DNA of 64,000 nucleotides, from positions 62,001-126,000 of the forward strand of contig NZ_CABJCG010000010.1 in assembly GCF_902364025.1 (NCBI RefSeq), in the 5' to 3' direction. The position numbers and the translations under genes were made by a program. This document shows, piece after piece, positions 9,408 through 18,359 of the stretch (positions are counted from its first letter, which is position 1; the number at the start of each line of letters is the position of its first letter). The notes beneath the pieces were generated by a model, which made no database searches, was not told the origin of the DNA, and was given only the letters and a program-made list of their open reading frames with translations. The DNA comes from Enterocloster lavalensis. Its GTDB lineage: Bacteria; Bacillota; Clostridia; Lachnospirales; Lachnospiraceae.

Positions 9408-10973
9408 ATGAAAAAAGTTGTTTTAGCGGTTTTAGTGGTAACACTTGGAGCGATATGCATAGGTTGCGTAGCAGATGAAAAAAGTTCAGAAAAACCGAAT
9501 AAAATATCTTTTCAAACGAACCTAACATTAGAACAATTAAAGGCCTCTCTTATGGGAGACATTACAGTATATGCATTAGAATCAGATCCAGGTGAGAAGA
9601 TTAATCCTGTTACTACACGGGATACATCAGCCGATTTCCTATTTGAGATGATGTACCAGCCCCTATTTAGCCAAAAGAATGGGCAGTTTAATATGGTTTT
9701 GGCAGAGGCGATTGAAAAAGAAGATGATTTCACTTATATTGTAAGTCTAAAACCAAATATTTTTTGGTCTGATGGTACAGCACTGACAGCTGATGATGTG
9801 GTTTTTACATATCAATTAATGCAGGAAGAAACATCAAGCTGGGCATATACACATTTAAATTATCCAGAGGGAGCAGTTAAAGTCCGTAAAGCGGATGAGT
9901 TTACAGTGTTGTTTTCTTTCCCATTGTGTCATGCAGATGGAGCCGCGATGCTGGCAGACATTTTAATTTTACCGGAACATATTTTTAAGATTTATAATGA
10001 AAGGTATACGATTGATAATAGTGTTTTTTGGCGAAAGCCTGTTGGAAGTGGTCCATTTATCGTAGATGAGTATGCAGCAGGAAAATATTACCTGTTTAAA
10101 AAGAATAAATACTATCCATTCTTTCCTGAAGAAAGGGTAGCGGATTTCTTAATTATAAGCAATGTGAAAAATACACGCGAGAGTGTATCTTCTTTTTCTG
10201 AAAATAGAGCAGATATTACTACAATACCTTCTTGGGATATTCGAATTTTAAATAAAAAAATTGGTCGGGATTCTGATGAGTCAAAGGTAGGGATGATAAT
10301 AAACCCCAAGACTAGAATGCGATATTTGGGCATAAATGGAAAAAAAGTTAAGAATTCTAGGTTACGAGAAGCTATATTTTATAGCATGAATAGAACATTA
10401 ATTAATGAAAGTGGATTTGTAGATTCTAAGTATTATAATTCTGAATACAGTTTTATCCCACAGTCAAATCTTTATTATAATTCTGATACTGGTTCTATGT
10501 ATCCGTGGGATCTAAATAGGGCCAAACAACTGTTAGAGGAAGTTGACTTGGAGTCATTATATTTGACACTTGCCTACCGTCCCAACGACGATGCGATAAC
10601 GGCACAAGCTGTAATTATAAAGGACTTATTATCATTAGCTGATATTAATATTATTCTTAAAAAAGTGAAGTCTTCTTCAGAATTATACGAGTATGATATG
10701 TTTTTAGACGATATTCCTCTTAATAACGAACCTGATTCATATGGTAAGTATTTTTTACAAGGCTCTAAACTAAACATGATTCATTACTACAATCCCGAGA
10801 CTGATTTGTTATTTAAAGATGGACGGAGTTGTGATAGTGATGAGTTAAGGAGAGTATTATATAACGAAGTTCAGTTACAAATTATGGAATCAGCATATTT
10901 TTATCCACTATGTACGTACTCATCGATTACACTTTACAGGCCAGGAACTCAGGAGATGATTTATGGATATTAA
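9408..10973 (+). CDS. Extracellular solute-binding lipoprotein, family 5 (oligopeptide-binding type)
   Basis: About 521 residues. The N-terminus MKKVVLAVLVVTLGAICIGC is a lipoprotein signal ending at a lipobox-like IGC. The mature part has the family 5 features: 'NPVTTRDTSADFLFEMMYQPL', 'IFWSDGTALTADDVVFTY' and 'RLREAIFYSMNR'. Family 5 proteins bind peptides, nickel or sugars for ABC importers, but no permease or ATPase gene is nearby. An ATG at 9390 exists, yet ATGGAGA at 9396-9402 favours 9408. As an orphan in a glycan cluster it may be a sensor or chaperone-like binding protein; this is a guess. Confidence 0.85.
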   Translation: MKKVVLAVLVVTLGAICIGCVADEKSSEKPNKISFQTNLTLEQLKASLMGDITVYALESDPGEKINPVTTRDTSADFLFEMMYQPLFSQKNGQFNMVLAEAIEKEDDFTYIVSLKPNIFWSDGTALTADDVVFTYQLMQEETSSWAYTHLNYPEGAVKVRKADEFTVLFSFPLCHADGAAMLADILILPEHIFKIYNERYTIDNSVFWRKPVGSGPFIVDEYAAGKYYLFKKNKYYPFFPEERVADFLIISNVKNTRESVSSFSENRADITTIPSWDIRILNKKIGRDSDESKVGMIINPKTRMRYLGINGKKVKNSRLREAIFYSMNRTLINESGFVDSKYYNSEYSFIPQSNLYYNSDTGSMYPWDLNRAKQLLEEVDLESLYLTLAYRPNDDAITAQAVIIKDLLSLADINIILKKVKSSSELYEYDMFLDDIPLNNEPDSYGKYFLQGSKLNMIHYYNPETDLLFKDGRSCDSDELRRVLYNEVQLQIMESAYFYPLCTYSSITLYRPGTQEMIYGY

Positions 10974-11017
10974 CTTATTTATGAATACATATGGTATATT
11001 TTATGAGGGATATATTG

Positions 11018-11791
11018 ATGAAAATGCGGAGTAAGGTTATTGGTATAATTCTGATGGTGGTAGTTATTACTATTGGATGTAATGACGTTGAAAGAGACAA
11101 TATAAAAAAAGACATGCAGGTTTATACAAAAATATATGTTGGTATTTCATCCGATGTTCATGAAAGTGTTTTAAAACAGCTTAATAAGATTATGGAAGAG
11201 GACGGTTACAAAATCATTATAAAATCTTATGATAATACAGATGATTTATTATATGCAGTTGCAGCTGATGATATAGATGCCGCTTATGGAATTACCAATC
11301 AAGAGGTAGCAATATTTTGTCAAAATACAGGTATGGCATTGGCATCACAGGAAACAAATACGTTTGAACCGTTAGTACTTCTTATAAACCCTGATGTTGG
11401 GCATACTACTGAGCTTGAAGTTATGCTCCCAGAAAATGAAAATAGTTATGTTAGAGCTGTAGAATTATTGTCTACAGATGATGCTAGTGAGTTGAGAGAA
11501 TATGGTTACCGGTTAATCCCTTTTAATAAAAGTGAGATATCAACAGTCCTAAAATGCGGAGGAGGGGTGATAATGGAGGCGTGTTCGATTCAGGAAGAAC
11601 TGCTGTTTTCTGATAATTACATTGAAGCTACAGAAAAGCGCAACAACAATCGATATGATATTGTATTAGCGGTTTCTGAGACGAAAAAGGATCAGTTTAA
11701 TATATTGCCGTTAAAGCAAGGTTTTCAGTCAAAGAAGTTAATAAAATATATTCGTGAGCAGTATTTGGGAGCTATAGAAATTATACAATAA
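11018..11791 (+). CDS. Putative substrate-binding lipoprotein (type II periplasmic-binding-like)
   Basis: About 257 residues with a lipoprotein signal (MKMRSKVIGIILMVVVITIGC). The rest reads like a small type II periplasmic-binding fold: a beta strand 'KIYVGISSD', 'DIDAAYGITNQEVAIF', and a central 'EPLVLLINPD'. The ATG at 10991 is in frame, but GAGGGA at 11005-11010 supports 11018. It follows the family 5 binding protein by 44 bases and appears to be the last gene of the operon before a convergent hairpin. No transporter partner is visible. The ligand is unknown. Confidence 0.6.
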   Translation: MKMRSKVIGIILMVVVITIGCNDVERDNIKKDMQVYTKIYVGISSDVHESVLKQLNKIMEEDGYKIIIKSYDNTDDLLYAVAADDIDAAYGITNQEVAIFCQNTGMALASQETNTFEPLVLLINPDVGHTTELEVMLPENENSYVRAVELLSTDDASELREYGYRLIPFNKSEISTVLKCGGGVIMEACSIQEELLFSDNYIEATEKRNNNRYDIVLAVSETKKDQFNILPLKQGFQSKKLIKYIREQYLGAIEIIQ

Positions 11792-11810
11792 ATACTCTTC
11801 AAACGAGTAA

Positions 11811-11848
11811 ACTTTCAAAACCAGATTAAACCATCTAGTTTTGAAAGT
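11811..11848. terminator. Hairpin between convergent genes
   Basis: A 16-base stem with one mismatch (ACTTTCAAAACCAGAT at 11811-11826 against ATCTAGTTTTGAAAGT at 11833-11848) with a 6-base loop. It lies between the end of the plus-strand operon (11791) and the end of the minus-strand glycosyltransferase (11877), so it probably ends transcription from both sides. The U-tract is weak in both directions. Confidence 0.65.
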
Positions 11849-11876
11849 GCATTATATAAAATTGAGGTAATGCCTA

Positions 11877-13076
11877 CTATATATGCGTAGCCTCAATACC
11901 TTCCACATACCCACGCCCATAAGCCTCCCACGTGAATTGGTTCTTAATCAATTCCTGAGCGGCTGTGGCAATAGATTGGTATTGCTCTGGATTTTGAGCG
12001 ATATTGATGATATACTCCGCATATTCTTCGGCGCTATTGGCAATCAAAAAATGGACCCCGTTTTTGGCTCCGACAATGGAGGCCGCGGCAAGAGGCGAAA
12101 TGATATTGATTTTACCTAAAGCCATTCCCTCCAAAACTTTATTCTGAATCCCACCACCGGTTTGCATCGGGGCAACGATTGCGAGTGCGGAATTCATATA
12201 AACATATGGATCATCGACATAGCCAGTGATAGTTACGTTGGGGAACTTGCGGGCAAAATTTTGCAGCTCCTCGGTGGGATAAGCCCCAACAATTATGAAA
12301 GGAATTTTCGAACCAATTATAACATGGACATTGTTCAGATACCATAGTGCTGCTTCCACATTCGGACGGTAATCCATTTTTCCAATAAAGACTACGGAAT
12401 TCGAGTAATCTTGAGTTGTCCTGGTATAGGTGAAAAGTGTATTGTTTACACCATGTGGAAGCCATGTGACATTTCCGGCATTATTCCAAAAGTTCACTTC
12501 TTCGGGGTTAAATAAGTAGGTAATTGTGCTGGTTTGAATATAATTCCGTTCATATTTTAATAAACGTTTACTTTCAATAGAGTAGAGGAATCTCCATAAC
12601 AATGAGCTTGTGTGCTCTTTGGATCGGGAGTAATTGAGGGCGATGGAATCAACCATATCGAATACAAGCGTTTGATTCGCTTTGAGCTGGATTGATTCGA
12701 AATACTTTCTGGTCCTGATCAAAGCTGCTATTAGGATATCACTTTCACTTGCCAGTAGATCAATTTTTTTCTGCAATTCTCTATCATAAAAATAGCAAAT
12801 CTGGAGGGGCCTGGAAGAAAATAAGCCGATGGCACAGCTCAAATAGCTTTTATATTTTGGGATTCTATATGAATAAAATTCCACTGATAAACTTTCATAA
12901 AAATTCTGTTCTTCCGAAGATATATCTTTTTCGGAAATCAGAATGATTTTTAAATCATAGTGAGTATTTAATATTTTTATTAAATGATAATTCTTGAGAG
13001 CATAACCGCACACAAGCGGAAAAACAGGGCGGGGTAAAACTAATAAACAACGTTTTTTCATAGATTTATTATCCAC
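11877..13076 (-). CDS. GT4-family glycosyltransferase
   Basis: About 399 residues of the GT-B fold. The C-terminal donor-binding half is clear: 'SVVFIGKMDYRPNVEAALWYLNNV', then 'NVTITGYVDDPYVYMNSALAIVAPMQTGGGIQNKVLEGMALGK', the ExxxxxE-type site of retaining GT4 enzymes. The N-terminus has no signal peptide, so it is cytoplasmic. The first in-frame start is a GTG at 13076; an ATG at 13061 is the alternative, and neither has a strong ribosome binding site. It is convergent with the operon and therefore separately transcribed. It probably adds a sugar to the same surface polymer. Confidence 0.85.
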   Translation of the reverse strand: MDNKSMKKRCLLVLPRPVFPLVCGYALKNYHLIKILNTHYDLKIILISEKDISSEEQNFYESLSVEFYSYRIPKYKSYLSCAIGLFSSRPLQICYFYDRELQKKIDLLASESDILIAALIRTRKYFESIQLKANQTLVFDMVDSIALNYSRSKEHTSSLLWRFLYSIESKRLLKYERNYIQTSTITYLFNPEEVNFWNNAGNVTWLPHGVNNTLFTYTRTTQDYSNSVVFIGKMDYRPNVEAALWYLNNVHVIIGSKIPFIIVGAYPTEELQNFARKFPNVTITGYVDDPYVYMNSALAIVAPMQTGGGIQNKVLEGMALGKINIISPLAAASIVGAKNGVHFLIANSAEEYAEYIINIAQNPEQYQSIATAAQELIKNQFTWEAYGRGYVEGIEATHI

Positions 13077-13180
13077 TTTCTCATCTACTTTAGAAATCGA
13101 ATTGGCTATACGTTTATATTTTCTACTATTTTAGAAAAATATGCAAGAAGAATTAATTCGTGTCAGAGATTAAAAGTATT

Positions 13181-13921
13181 TTATCGTTGTTCTTTTAAGG
13201 CTTTTAAAAGGCGGCATATCTCATCTACATCATTTTCCGAGAGCTCAGAAAAACGATCTAACTGAACTTTTACCATTTCCAAAACTTCGCTGTGTAAACT
13301 TTTAGACTTGCTTTTTAAAAAATAAGAGGTAATGGTACTGGTAACAGAACCAATCAAACCAATCCCCATCAGCATTAGAATCATAGCAATCACTCTGCCA
13401 TAAAGCGTATGGGGGGATATATCTCCATATCCAACGGTAGTTGCAGTGACAAAGGCCCACCAGATTCCGTCAGAATAGCTCATGTTTTCTGCGAAGTGGA
13501 TTAAAAAGCCACCTAATAATATGAGCAGTGCCGTGATAAAAACTATATATTTGAAACCATTGGTATTAAAAAAGCCTTTTGCCTTTTTCAGAGGGCGATA
13601 GAGAAAGGCAAATAGACGAGGAAGCTTAAAAAATTTCAACAATTTCGTATGAAAGATTTTAAATGTTCGGAAGGCAGTATGCAGAGGGATGATTGCAATC
13701 AGATCGCATATGTTATCTCGGATAAATTTGCGGCGATTATCTGCAATGAACAGGCGAATCAGATAATCGAAAGAGAACAGTGCCAGTATAAACTGATCCA
13801 GACATAATTGCCACGTATTTAATCCATCTGATAGATCTATAATTACAAGAATTACAGCGGCAAAAGCCAGTGAGCTGATTACAATATCATAAATAAAATG
13901 TTGCGGCTTTGTGAGCTTCAT
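13181..13921 (-). CDS. Voltage-gated-type potassium channel protein
   Basis: About 246 residues with six predicted membrane segments. The selectivity filter TVGYGD is at residues 162-167, preceded by the pore helix 'DGIWWAFVTATT'. Between segments 3 and 4 lies a basic stretch (KIFHTKLLKFFKLPRL) that resembles, but is poorer in Arg than, a voltage sensor. A short C-terminal tail with a coiled-coil look follows. GGAGGT directly before the ATG at 13927 spaces properly with the second ATG at 13921. It is monocistronic and lies at the boundary between the AT-rich cluster and GC-richer DNA. Confidence 0.85.
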   Translation of the reverse strand: MKLTKPQHFIYDIVISSLAFAAVILVIIDLSDGLNTWQLCLDQFILALFSFDYLIRLFIADNRRKFIRDNICDLIAIIPLHTAFRTFKIFHTKLLKFFKLPRLFAFLYRPLKKAKGFFNTNGFKYIVFITALLILLGGFLIHFAENMSYSDGIWWAFVTATTVGYGDISPHTLYGRVIAMILMLMGIGLIGSVTSTITSYFLKSKSKSLHSEVLEMVKVQLDRFSELSENDVDEICRLLKALKEQR

Positions 13922-14166
13922 AGGCATACCTCCGATTTGAATCTCTTTAGGTTTAGTATATCTTTAGTCAGGAGGCTAGTATATAAAGTAATAATTAAAA
14001 ATAAAGGAATTAAAACTTAATTTTTTACAGATGCTTTAAGAGAGCGTGCATAACCCCTCCGACCTATGCTATAATCAACCCAACCGTACCACTGCCCGTT
14101 CCCCATCTCCCTCCCCCCGAATACAATAACACCATAAAATAAACCCAACCAGAAAGGCCCACTCAT

Positions 14167-14721
14167 ATGACCAAACCCCTCTCATGGAAAACACTATCCG
14201 AAACAACAATTCTTAAAGACCCCTGGATCGACCTCCGCGCCAGTACCTGCCTGCTTCCGTCCGGCATGACCATAACTCCGTTTTATGTGAACCATTTACC
14301 GGATTTCGCAGTGGTCGTGGCAGTGACGCCGGCTCCGGCGCCAAAGGTTATTTTGGTGCGCCAATACCGGCATGGGGCGGGGAAGGTGCTTCTGGAGCTG
14401 CCGGCCGGCTGTATTGAGCCGGGCGAGGACCCGGAGGCGGGGGCGGCCAGGGAGCTGTTGGAGGAAACAGGATATCAGGCCGGCCGGCTGGAGTTCCTGT
14501 TCAGGATTGCGCCCAATGCCACCAACTGTACCAGCTATGCCCAGTGTTACTTGGCGCGGGATGTAAGGCTGGTGAGCGAACAACACTTGGACGAAACGGA
14601 ATCGCTGGAGGTGGTTGAAATGGAATGCGACGACGTGAAACGCTTTCTGAGGGAAGGCGGATTTGAGCAAGCTGTGCATGTGGCGGCGTTGTACCGTGCA
14701 ATGGAGTTAGGGGCGCTGTGA
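14167..14721 (+). CDS. NUDIX hydrolase (ADP-ribose pyrophosphatase-like)
   Basis: 184 residues. The full Nudix box GX5EX7REUXEEXGU is at residues 81-103, beginning GCIEPGE and ending EETGY, so the metal-binding glutamates are present. The upstream strand 'VILVRQYRHGAGK' is typical of ADP-sugar pyrophosphatases, which split ADP-ribose to AMP and ribose phosphate. AGAAAGG at 14150-14156 supports the ATG at 14167. It stands alone, with no operon partner. Confidence 0.9.
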   Translation: MTKPLSWKTLSETTILKDPWIDLRASTCLLPSGMTITPFYVNHLPDFAVVVAVTPAPAPKVILVRQYRHGAGKVLLELPAGCIEPGEDPEAGAARELLEETGYQAGRLEFLFRIAPNATNCTSYAQCYLARDVRLVSEQHLDETESLEVVEMECDDVKRFLREGGFEQAVHVAALYRAMELGAL

Positions 14722-14733
14722 GGGCGTGAGGGG

Positions 14734-14866
14734 CTGCTCGTGCATACAGCACCCGCGATCCACACCAGACTGCGCCTGCGAATCTAGCCGTAGGCCCGGC
14801 CCCACTACGCCGTTGATTCGTTGGCACACTTCTGCTGCGGATATCAGGCACTCTATGCACGAGCAG
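14734..14866. repeat. Long-spaced 13-base inverted repeat
   Basis: CTGCTCGTGCATA at 14734-14746 is repeated as its exact reverse complement at 14854-14866, 107 bases away, in the gap between the NUDIX and cytidylate-kinase-like genes. No gene is visible in this gap (14722-14988). Confidence 0.6.
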
Positions 14867-14911
14867 TGCTCCACGTATTCCAACATCCCCCTTCCGCCTC
14901 CCACCACAAAA

Positions 14912-14940
14912 GCCGGAGCAGTCTCCGAACCTGCTCCGGC
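14912..14940 (-). terminator. Intrinsic terminator after the cytidylate-kinase-like gene
   Basis: A perfect 10-base stem GCCGGAGCAG (14912-14921) and CTGCTCCGGC (14931-14940) with a 9-base loop. On the minus strand it is followed by CTTTTGTGG and lies about 50 bases after the stop of the gene at 14989. It may also act on read-through from the NUDIX gene. Confidence 0.65.
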
Positions 14941-14988
14941 CAATTCAAGCCTTTATTTTCTCATTGGGTTTCAAATCTCCAACACATC

Positions 14989-15591
14989 TTACCCATTATA
15001 AATCCCCGCAATCACCCCCACCACCTTCTCCACCCCCAACTTACTCAAATTAAACAACATCTGGTGGGATTCAATGCTTCCCCATTCCTGCTTGGTATAA
15101 TTTTCATAATACTTCCGCCTCTGGCTGTCCGTGTGCCGGACGGCGCTGGCGGCTTCCTTGCGCGGGATCTGGTAGCGGTCCATGATGCGGCTTATGCGGT
15201 CCTCCATGGAGGCGCAGAGGAAGACGTCGATGAGATCCGGGTAGTTCCTCAGTATGTAGTCTCCGCAGCGGCCTACGATGATACAGGGGCCTTCCTTGGC
15301 CAGGGTTTCGATGATGGCGGTCTGGGTCAGGTAGGTGCTGTCGTTTAAAGGGAGACCGTAACCGGTTACATCGTTGGGAGTTTTGGGAATCCGGTAGGTG
15401 GACAGGAAGGAGTGAAGCGCAGCTTCGTCCACTTCCTCCACCGTGATGGGGGAGAGGCCCATTTTTTCTGCGGCCATCTCAACCAGGCTCCGGTCATAAA
15501 GGGGGATCTGCAGAAGTTTCGACAACCGTTCTCCGACTTCGTGTCCGCCGCTGCCGAACTGGCGGGCGATGGTGATAATTTTATGACTCAT
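14989..15591 (-). CDS. Cytidylate-kinase-like family protein
   Basis: About 200 residues. The N-terminus 'KIITIARQFGSGGHEVGERLSKLL' is the P-loop region of the cytidylate-kinase-like family, with a glycine-rich loop lacking the classical GKS/T. 'PCIIVGRCGDYIL' and a 'RDxxRRxYYENYT'-like basic region follow, as in the many Clostridia paralogues. A TTG at 15612 is in frame, but AAAGGAG 8 bases upstream selects the ATG at 15591. The family's substrate is not established; nucleotide or other small-molecule phosphorylation is assumed. Confidence 0.85.
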   Translation of the reverse strand: MSHKIITIARQFGSGGHEVGERLSKLLQIPLYDRSLVEMAAEKMGLSPITVEEVDEAALHSFLSTYRIPKTPNDVTGYGLPLNDSTYLTQTAIIETLAKEGPCIIVGRCGDYILRNYPDLIDVFLCASMEDRISRIMDRYQIPRKEAASAVRHTDSQRRKYYENYTKQEWGSIESHQMLFNLSKLGVEKVVGVIAGIYNG

Positions 15592-15815
15592 AAGCGCGCT
15601 CCTTTCTGACAAGTGTGGGTATACAGTAAAATGCTATGTTGCCGTTTGCAGTGGTATCCCGCGGAGCATACTGCTGCTAACCGTGCAAACAATAATAAGT
15701 ATACGTCTATTATAATGCAAAACAGAAAGAAAAGATAGCAAAATGTCAGAAAATACACGCGGCCGGTTCGAATCAAATCCCTCCAATCCCCATGTCGTCA
15801 ACCGCCTCCCTCACC

Positions 15816-16352
15816 TCAATGCTCGTTCCTCGGTCCCGGCAGTTCCTGCGTAGCTGCCGCCTCTAACCCAGGGCCAGCCTTCTCAATTCCCACCTCCACC
15901 GTATCTGCTCCGCCCTCAGCCTTCGCCGGGGCTTTTGCCTCAATCCCGTCCGTCGCAACCCTCTCTTTAGACTTCTGATCCAACCCCTTCTGTGCGCGCA
16001 GCATATCCCAAATCGTATCGTGCATCCAGCTGACCGTGTCGCTGAGTATTTTGTTCTCCGCGTCCAGATCCATAATAACGTTGCACAGCTCCGCGATGGT
16101 CTCACGGCTGTTGAAGCGCTTGTGGGGCTCGGTGATGCGGGCCATGATCGAGGGATTCCGTTTTAACATTTCCATGGAGAGATAATTGTCACGTTCCTCA
16201 CACGTCATATTCATGAATTCCGTATAGTACATCTTTAGCATGCACATAGCTGTGCGGCCGTCGCCGCATTTGGGACAGACCGGATGCCGGGATGTCTGGT
16301 AGTAAGCGTAATGGCCGCAATCCGGGCAATAAAATACCGCTAGTTCGCGCAT
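15816..16352 (-). CDS. Zinc-ribbon protein of unknown function
   Basis: About 178 residues. The N-terminus has paired cysteines YCPDCG and VCPKCG about 18 residues apart, a rubredoxin/zinc-ribbon-like knuckle pair. A helical middle section (residues 50-110) follows, with a low-complexity Ala/Glu/Gly-rich tail from about 125. GGGAGG 8 bases before it selects the ATG at 16352, although the frame is open to 16430. I know of no assigned function. The gene is preceded by a structured leader (see the separate entry), which suggests regulated expression. Confidence 0.65.
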   Translation of the reverse strand: MRELAVFYCPDCGHYAYYQTSRHPVCPKCGDGRTAMCMLKMYYTEFMNMTCEERDNYLSMEMLKRNPSIMARITEPHKRFNSRETIAELCNVIMDLDAENKILSDTVSWMHDTIWDMLRAQKGLDQKSKERVATDGIEAKAPAKAEGGADTVEVGIEKAGPGLEAAATQELPGPRNEH

Positions 16353-16381
16353 AAATGAATCCTCCCTTTCTATTTCCGGAT

Positions 16382-16513
16382 CCCAGTGCGGATTTGAAAC
16401 CGGTCGTACCTCGGCACAAAACGTTTTCAAACCGGCACTGGGCTTACATATGTAATGCCGATTGCCGGAGGCATAGCCCCCCTACATACTATTTATAACG
16501 CTGAAATCGTCAA
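16382..16513 (-). promoter_or_regulatory. Promoter and structured 5' leader of the zinc-ribbon gene
   Basis: On the minus strand a -35 TTGACG (16513-16508), a 16-base spacer and a -10 TAGTAT (16491-16486) predict a start near 16480. The roughly 130-base leader contains ATGCC/GGCAT arms (16461-16480) and a long imperfect hairpin whose 21-base arms are 16422-16442 and 16382-16402. The gap 16353-16723 holds this leader and the terminator of the next gene; no other gene is seen. Confidence 0.5.
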
Positions 16514-16561
16514 AATATACCTCACGAATAGAAAAAATACAATTTTTTGGCAAAATATACA

Positions 16562-16599
16562 AAAATGCGGCAAGACTTTTAGCAAGTCTGCCGCATTTT
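16562..16599 (-). terminator. Intrinsic terminator of the cell-wall-binding protein gene
   Basis: AAAATGCGGCAAGACTT (16562-16578) pairs with AAGTCTGCCGCATTTT (16584-16599) with one bulge. On the minus strand the stem is followed by a T-run. It lies about 125 bases after the stop at 16724. Confidence 0.8.
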
Positions 16600-16723
16600 C
16601 GTCTCCCTTTTTATCGGATGTCGTCTTAACATGTTTGAACGGATGTGTGTATCAGGAGGGAGATGGTTGGTTTTTCATGGCTGCCATCGCGGCAGCCATG
16701 GATCGGTGCAGGGCGCTGGCGCC

Positions 16724-18070
16724 TTACTGCTGGATCATGCCCTCGGTGTTTACAACCCAGATCTTATCGTTCTCGTCCTTGTAATCCTTGAAACCGTTGC
16801 CCAACTCAGGCTTGGTGCTGGATTTGGAGGAGGAGCTGGCTTTCTGAACAACGCCGTTGGCATTTACCAGGTACTGGTTGCCGTTCAGCTCTACCGGAAC
16901 GTAGCGCAGGTCCTTGTCGGCTTCTTGGCGCAGGCCGTAGATATACAGAACGTTATCCTTGATCCCGTGGTAACCCTGGCCCTTTCTGGAGCCGTCGGTG
17001 TGGAAGTACCAGTTCTGGTTCTCATCGCTCTTCTCGTCGTAGATGACCTGCTTGCCGGTGCGCATTACGCCGTCCTCGCCGAAGTAGAAGTTGGCTACCT
17101 CGCCTTCGCCGATGTTGACAACCTGCTTGCCGGTCTGCATTTCACCTTTGGTGTTGAACGCATATTTCTTGGAATCGATGGAGAACAGCTCCAGGCCGCT
17201 CTCTGCGTAGTAGGGCTTGCCGTTCTTGAAATAGAAGCGGTAGGTCTCCCCCTCCTCGCTGATTCCCTCAACGCCCTCGATGTTTCTCCAGTCGGAGGCG
17301 CGTTTTCCGTCCTCGTCGTAATACTGGTAGCCTGCCACGCTGTTGTTCGCGGGAGCTGCCTCGGAGGCGCTGGCAGTTTCCGTTACCGGAAGCTTGTACC
17401 AGCCGGTCTGCATACGGCCGTCCTCAAAGGTGTAGTATGCGCCGTCAATCTTTTTATCGACCTGGTTTTCCACGCGCTTGCCGCTGCGGTCATAGTAGAA
17501 CCAGGACTCAGTGTAATCGGAATCTTCGTTTTCATCCTCAAGCTGGATCCAGCCGGTTTTCATCTTGCCGTCGCCTTCTTCGCCCAGGTAATAGTTGAAG
17601 CCGTCAAGGCTGAGTTCGCCGGTCATCATGTGGCCGTCCTCATTGAAGTAGTAGGTGCTTCCCTCGATGGTCATCCAGCGGGATGTGGTCATTTTTCCGT
17701 TTTTTCCGTAATAGTACCAGTAATATTCCGGCTCGCTCTCATCGTTGCCGTAATCTTCGTTTTCCACGGAGATCCAGCTCTCGGTGACGCGCTTTCCGTC
17801 TTCTCCTACGTAATACTCATCTACCTGCGCATTGATTGCCTGCATTCCCTCGGAATCCAGATAGAACCAGTCGTCGCCTCTCTTTTTCCAGGTGTCCGTC
17901 AGCAGATCGCCGTCGGAATCGTAGAACACCCAACCCCCATTTTCCTGAGTCCAGCCTGTGCTTGCAGCGTATACGCTGGATACGGGAGCGTTGGATAAGA
18001 AGTTCGGGGCAAATGCCGCCATGAACGCGGTAGTGGATAATACAGCCAGTACTTTTGTGTGTTTTTTCAT
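16724..18070 (-). CDS. Secreted cell-wall-binding repeat protein
   Basis: About 448 residues. The N-terminus MKKHTKVLAVLSTTAFMAAF and an 'AAS' site around residue 38 form a Sec signal peptide. Nearly all the mature protein is choline-binding-type repeats of about 20 residues, each with Trp/Tyr-Tyr-Phe and Gly/Asp patterns such as 'GGWVFYDSDG', 'DDWFYLDSEG' and 'STYYFNEDG'. No catalytic domain is seen, so it is a wall-anchored surface protein or adhesin-like module. AAAGGAGAGA before the ATG at 18070 sets the start; longer frames upstream lack support. A terminator follows. Acidic residues are unusually common in the repeats. Confidence 0.88.
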   Translation of the reverse strand: MKKHTKVLAVLSTTAFMAAFAPNFLSNAPVSSVYAASTGWTQENGGWVFYDSDGDLLTDTWKKRGDDWFYLDSEGMQAINAQVDEYYVGEDGKRVTESWISVENEDYGNDESEPEYYWYYYGKNGKMTTSRWMTIEGSTYYFNEDGHMMTGELSLDGFNYYLGEEGDGKMKTGWIQLEDENEDSDYTESWFYYDRSGKRVENQVDKKIDGAYYTFEDGRMQTGWYKLPVTETASASEAAPANNSVAGYQYYDEDGKRASDWRNIEGVEGISEEGETYRFYFKNGKPYYAESGLELFSIDSKKYAFNTKGEMQTGKQVVNIGEGEVANFYFGEDGVMRTGKQVIYDEKSDENQNWYFHTDGSRKGQGYHGIKDNVLYIYGLRQEADKDLRYVPVELNGNQYLVNANGVVQKASSSSKSSTKPELGNGFKDYKDENDKIWVVNTEGMIQQ

Positions 18071-18359
18071 AATATTGATGTCTCTCCTTTTTGATATACT
18101 GTTTTGGATTCGTATGTGGCCGAAAATCCGTCGTTGCATTACGATCATGATTATAGCGGACGCGGGGGCATTTGAATAGTGAGGGTTATTGGAAGTTCTG
18201 GAAGCGGCTGGGGAGGGGAGAAAATGGACGGGGCGCGCGGGAGCATGCGCCATTGGGCAGGGGTCTCCCGTCGGAGTGAAAAACAGTAGGATTTTGCGGG
18301 AAGTTATGCTATACTCACGTTATACAAAATTGACCGCAGAATCAGAGGAGAAGATGTTT

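Noticed and set aside
10964..11035. 23-codon frame between the two binding-protein genes
   Set aside because: Overlaps both neighbours, has no ribosome site of its own, and looks fortuitous.
16631..17998. 455-residue plus-strand frame opposite the cell-wall-binding protein
   Set aside because: It is Val/Ala-rich antisense to the repeats; the minus-strand gene has signal peptide, repeats, ribosome site and terminator.
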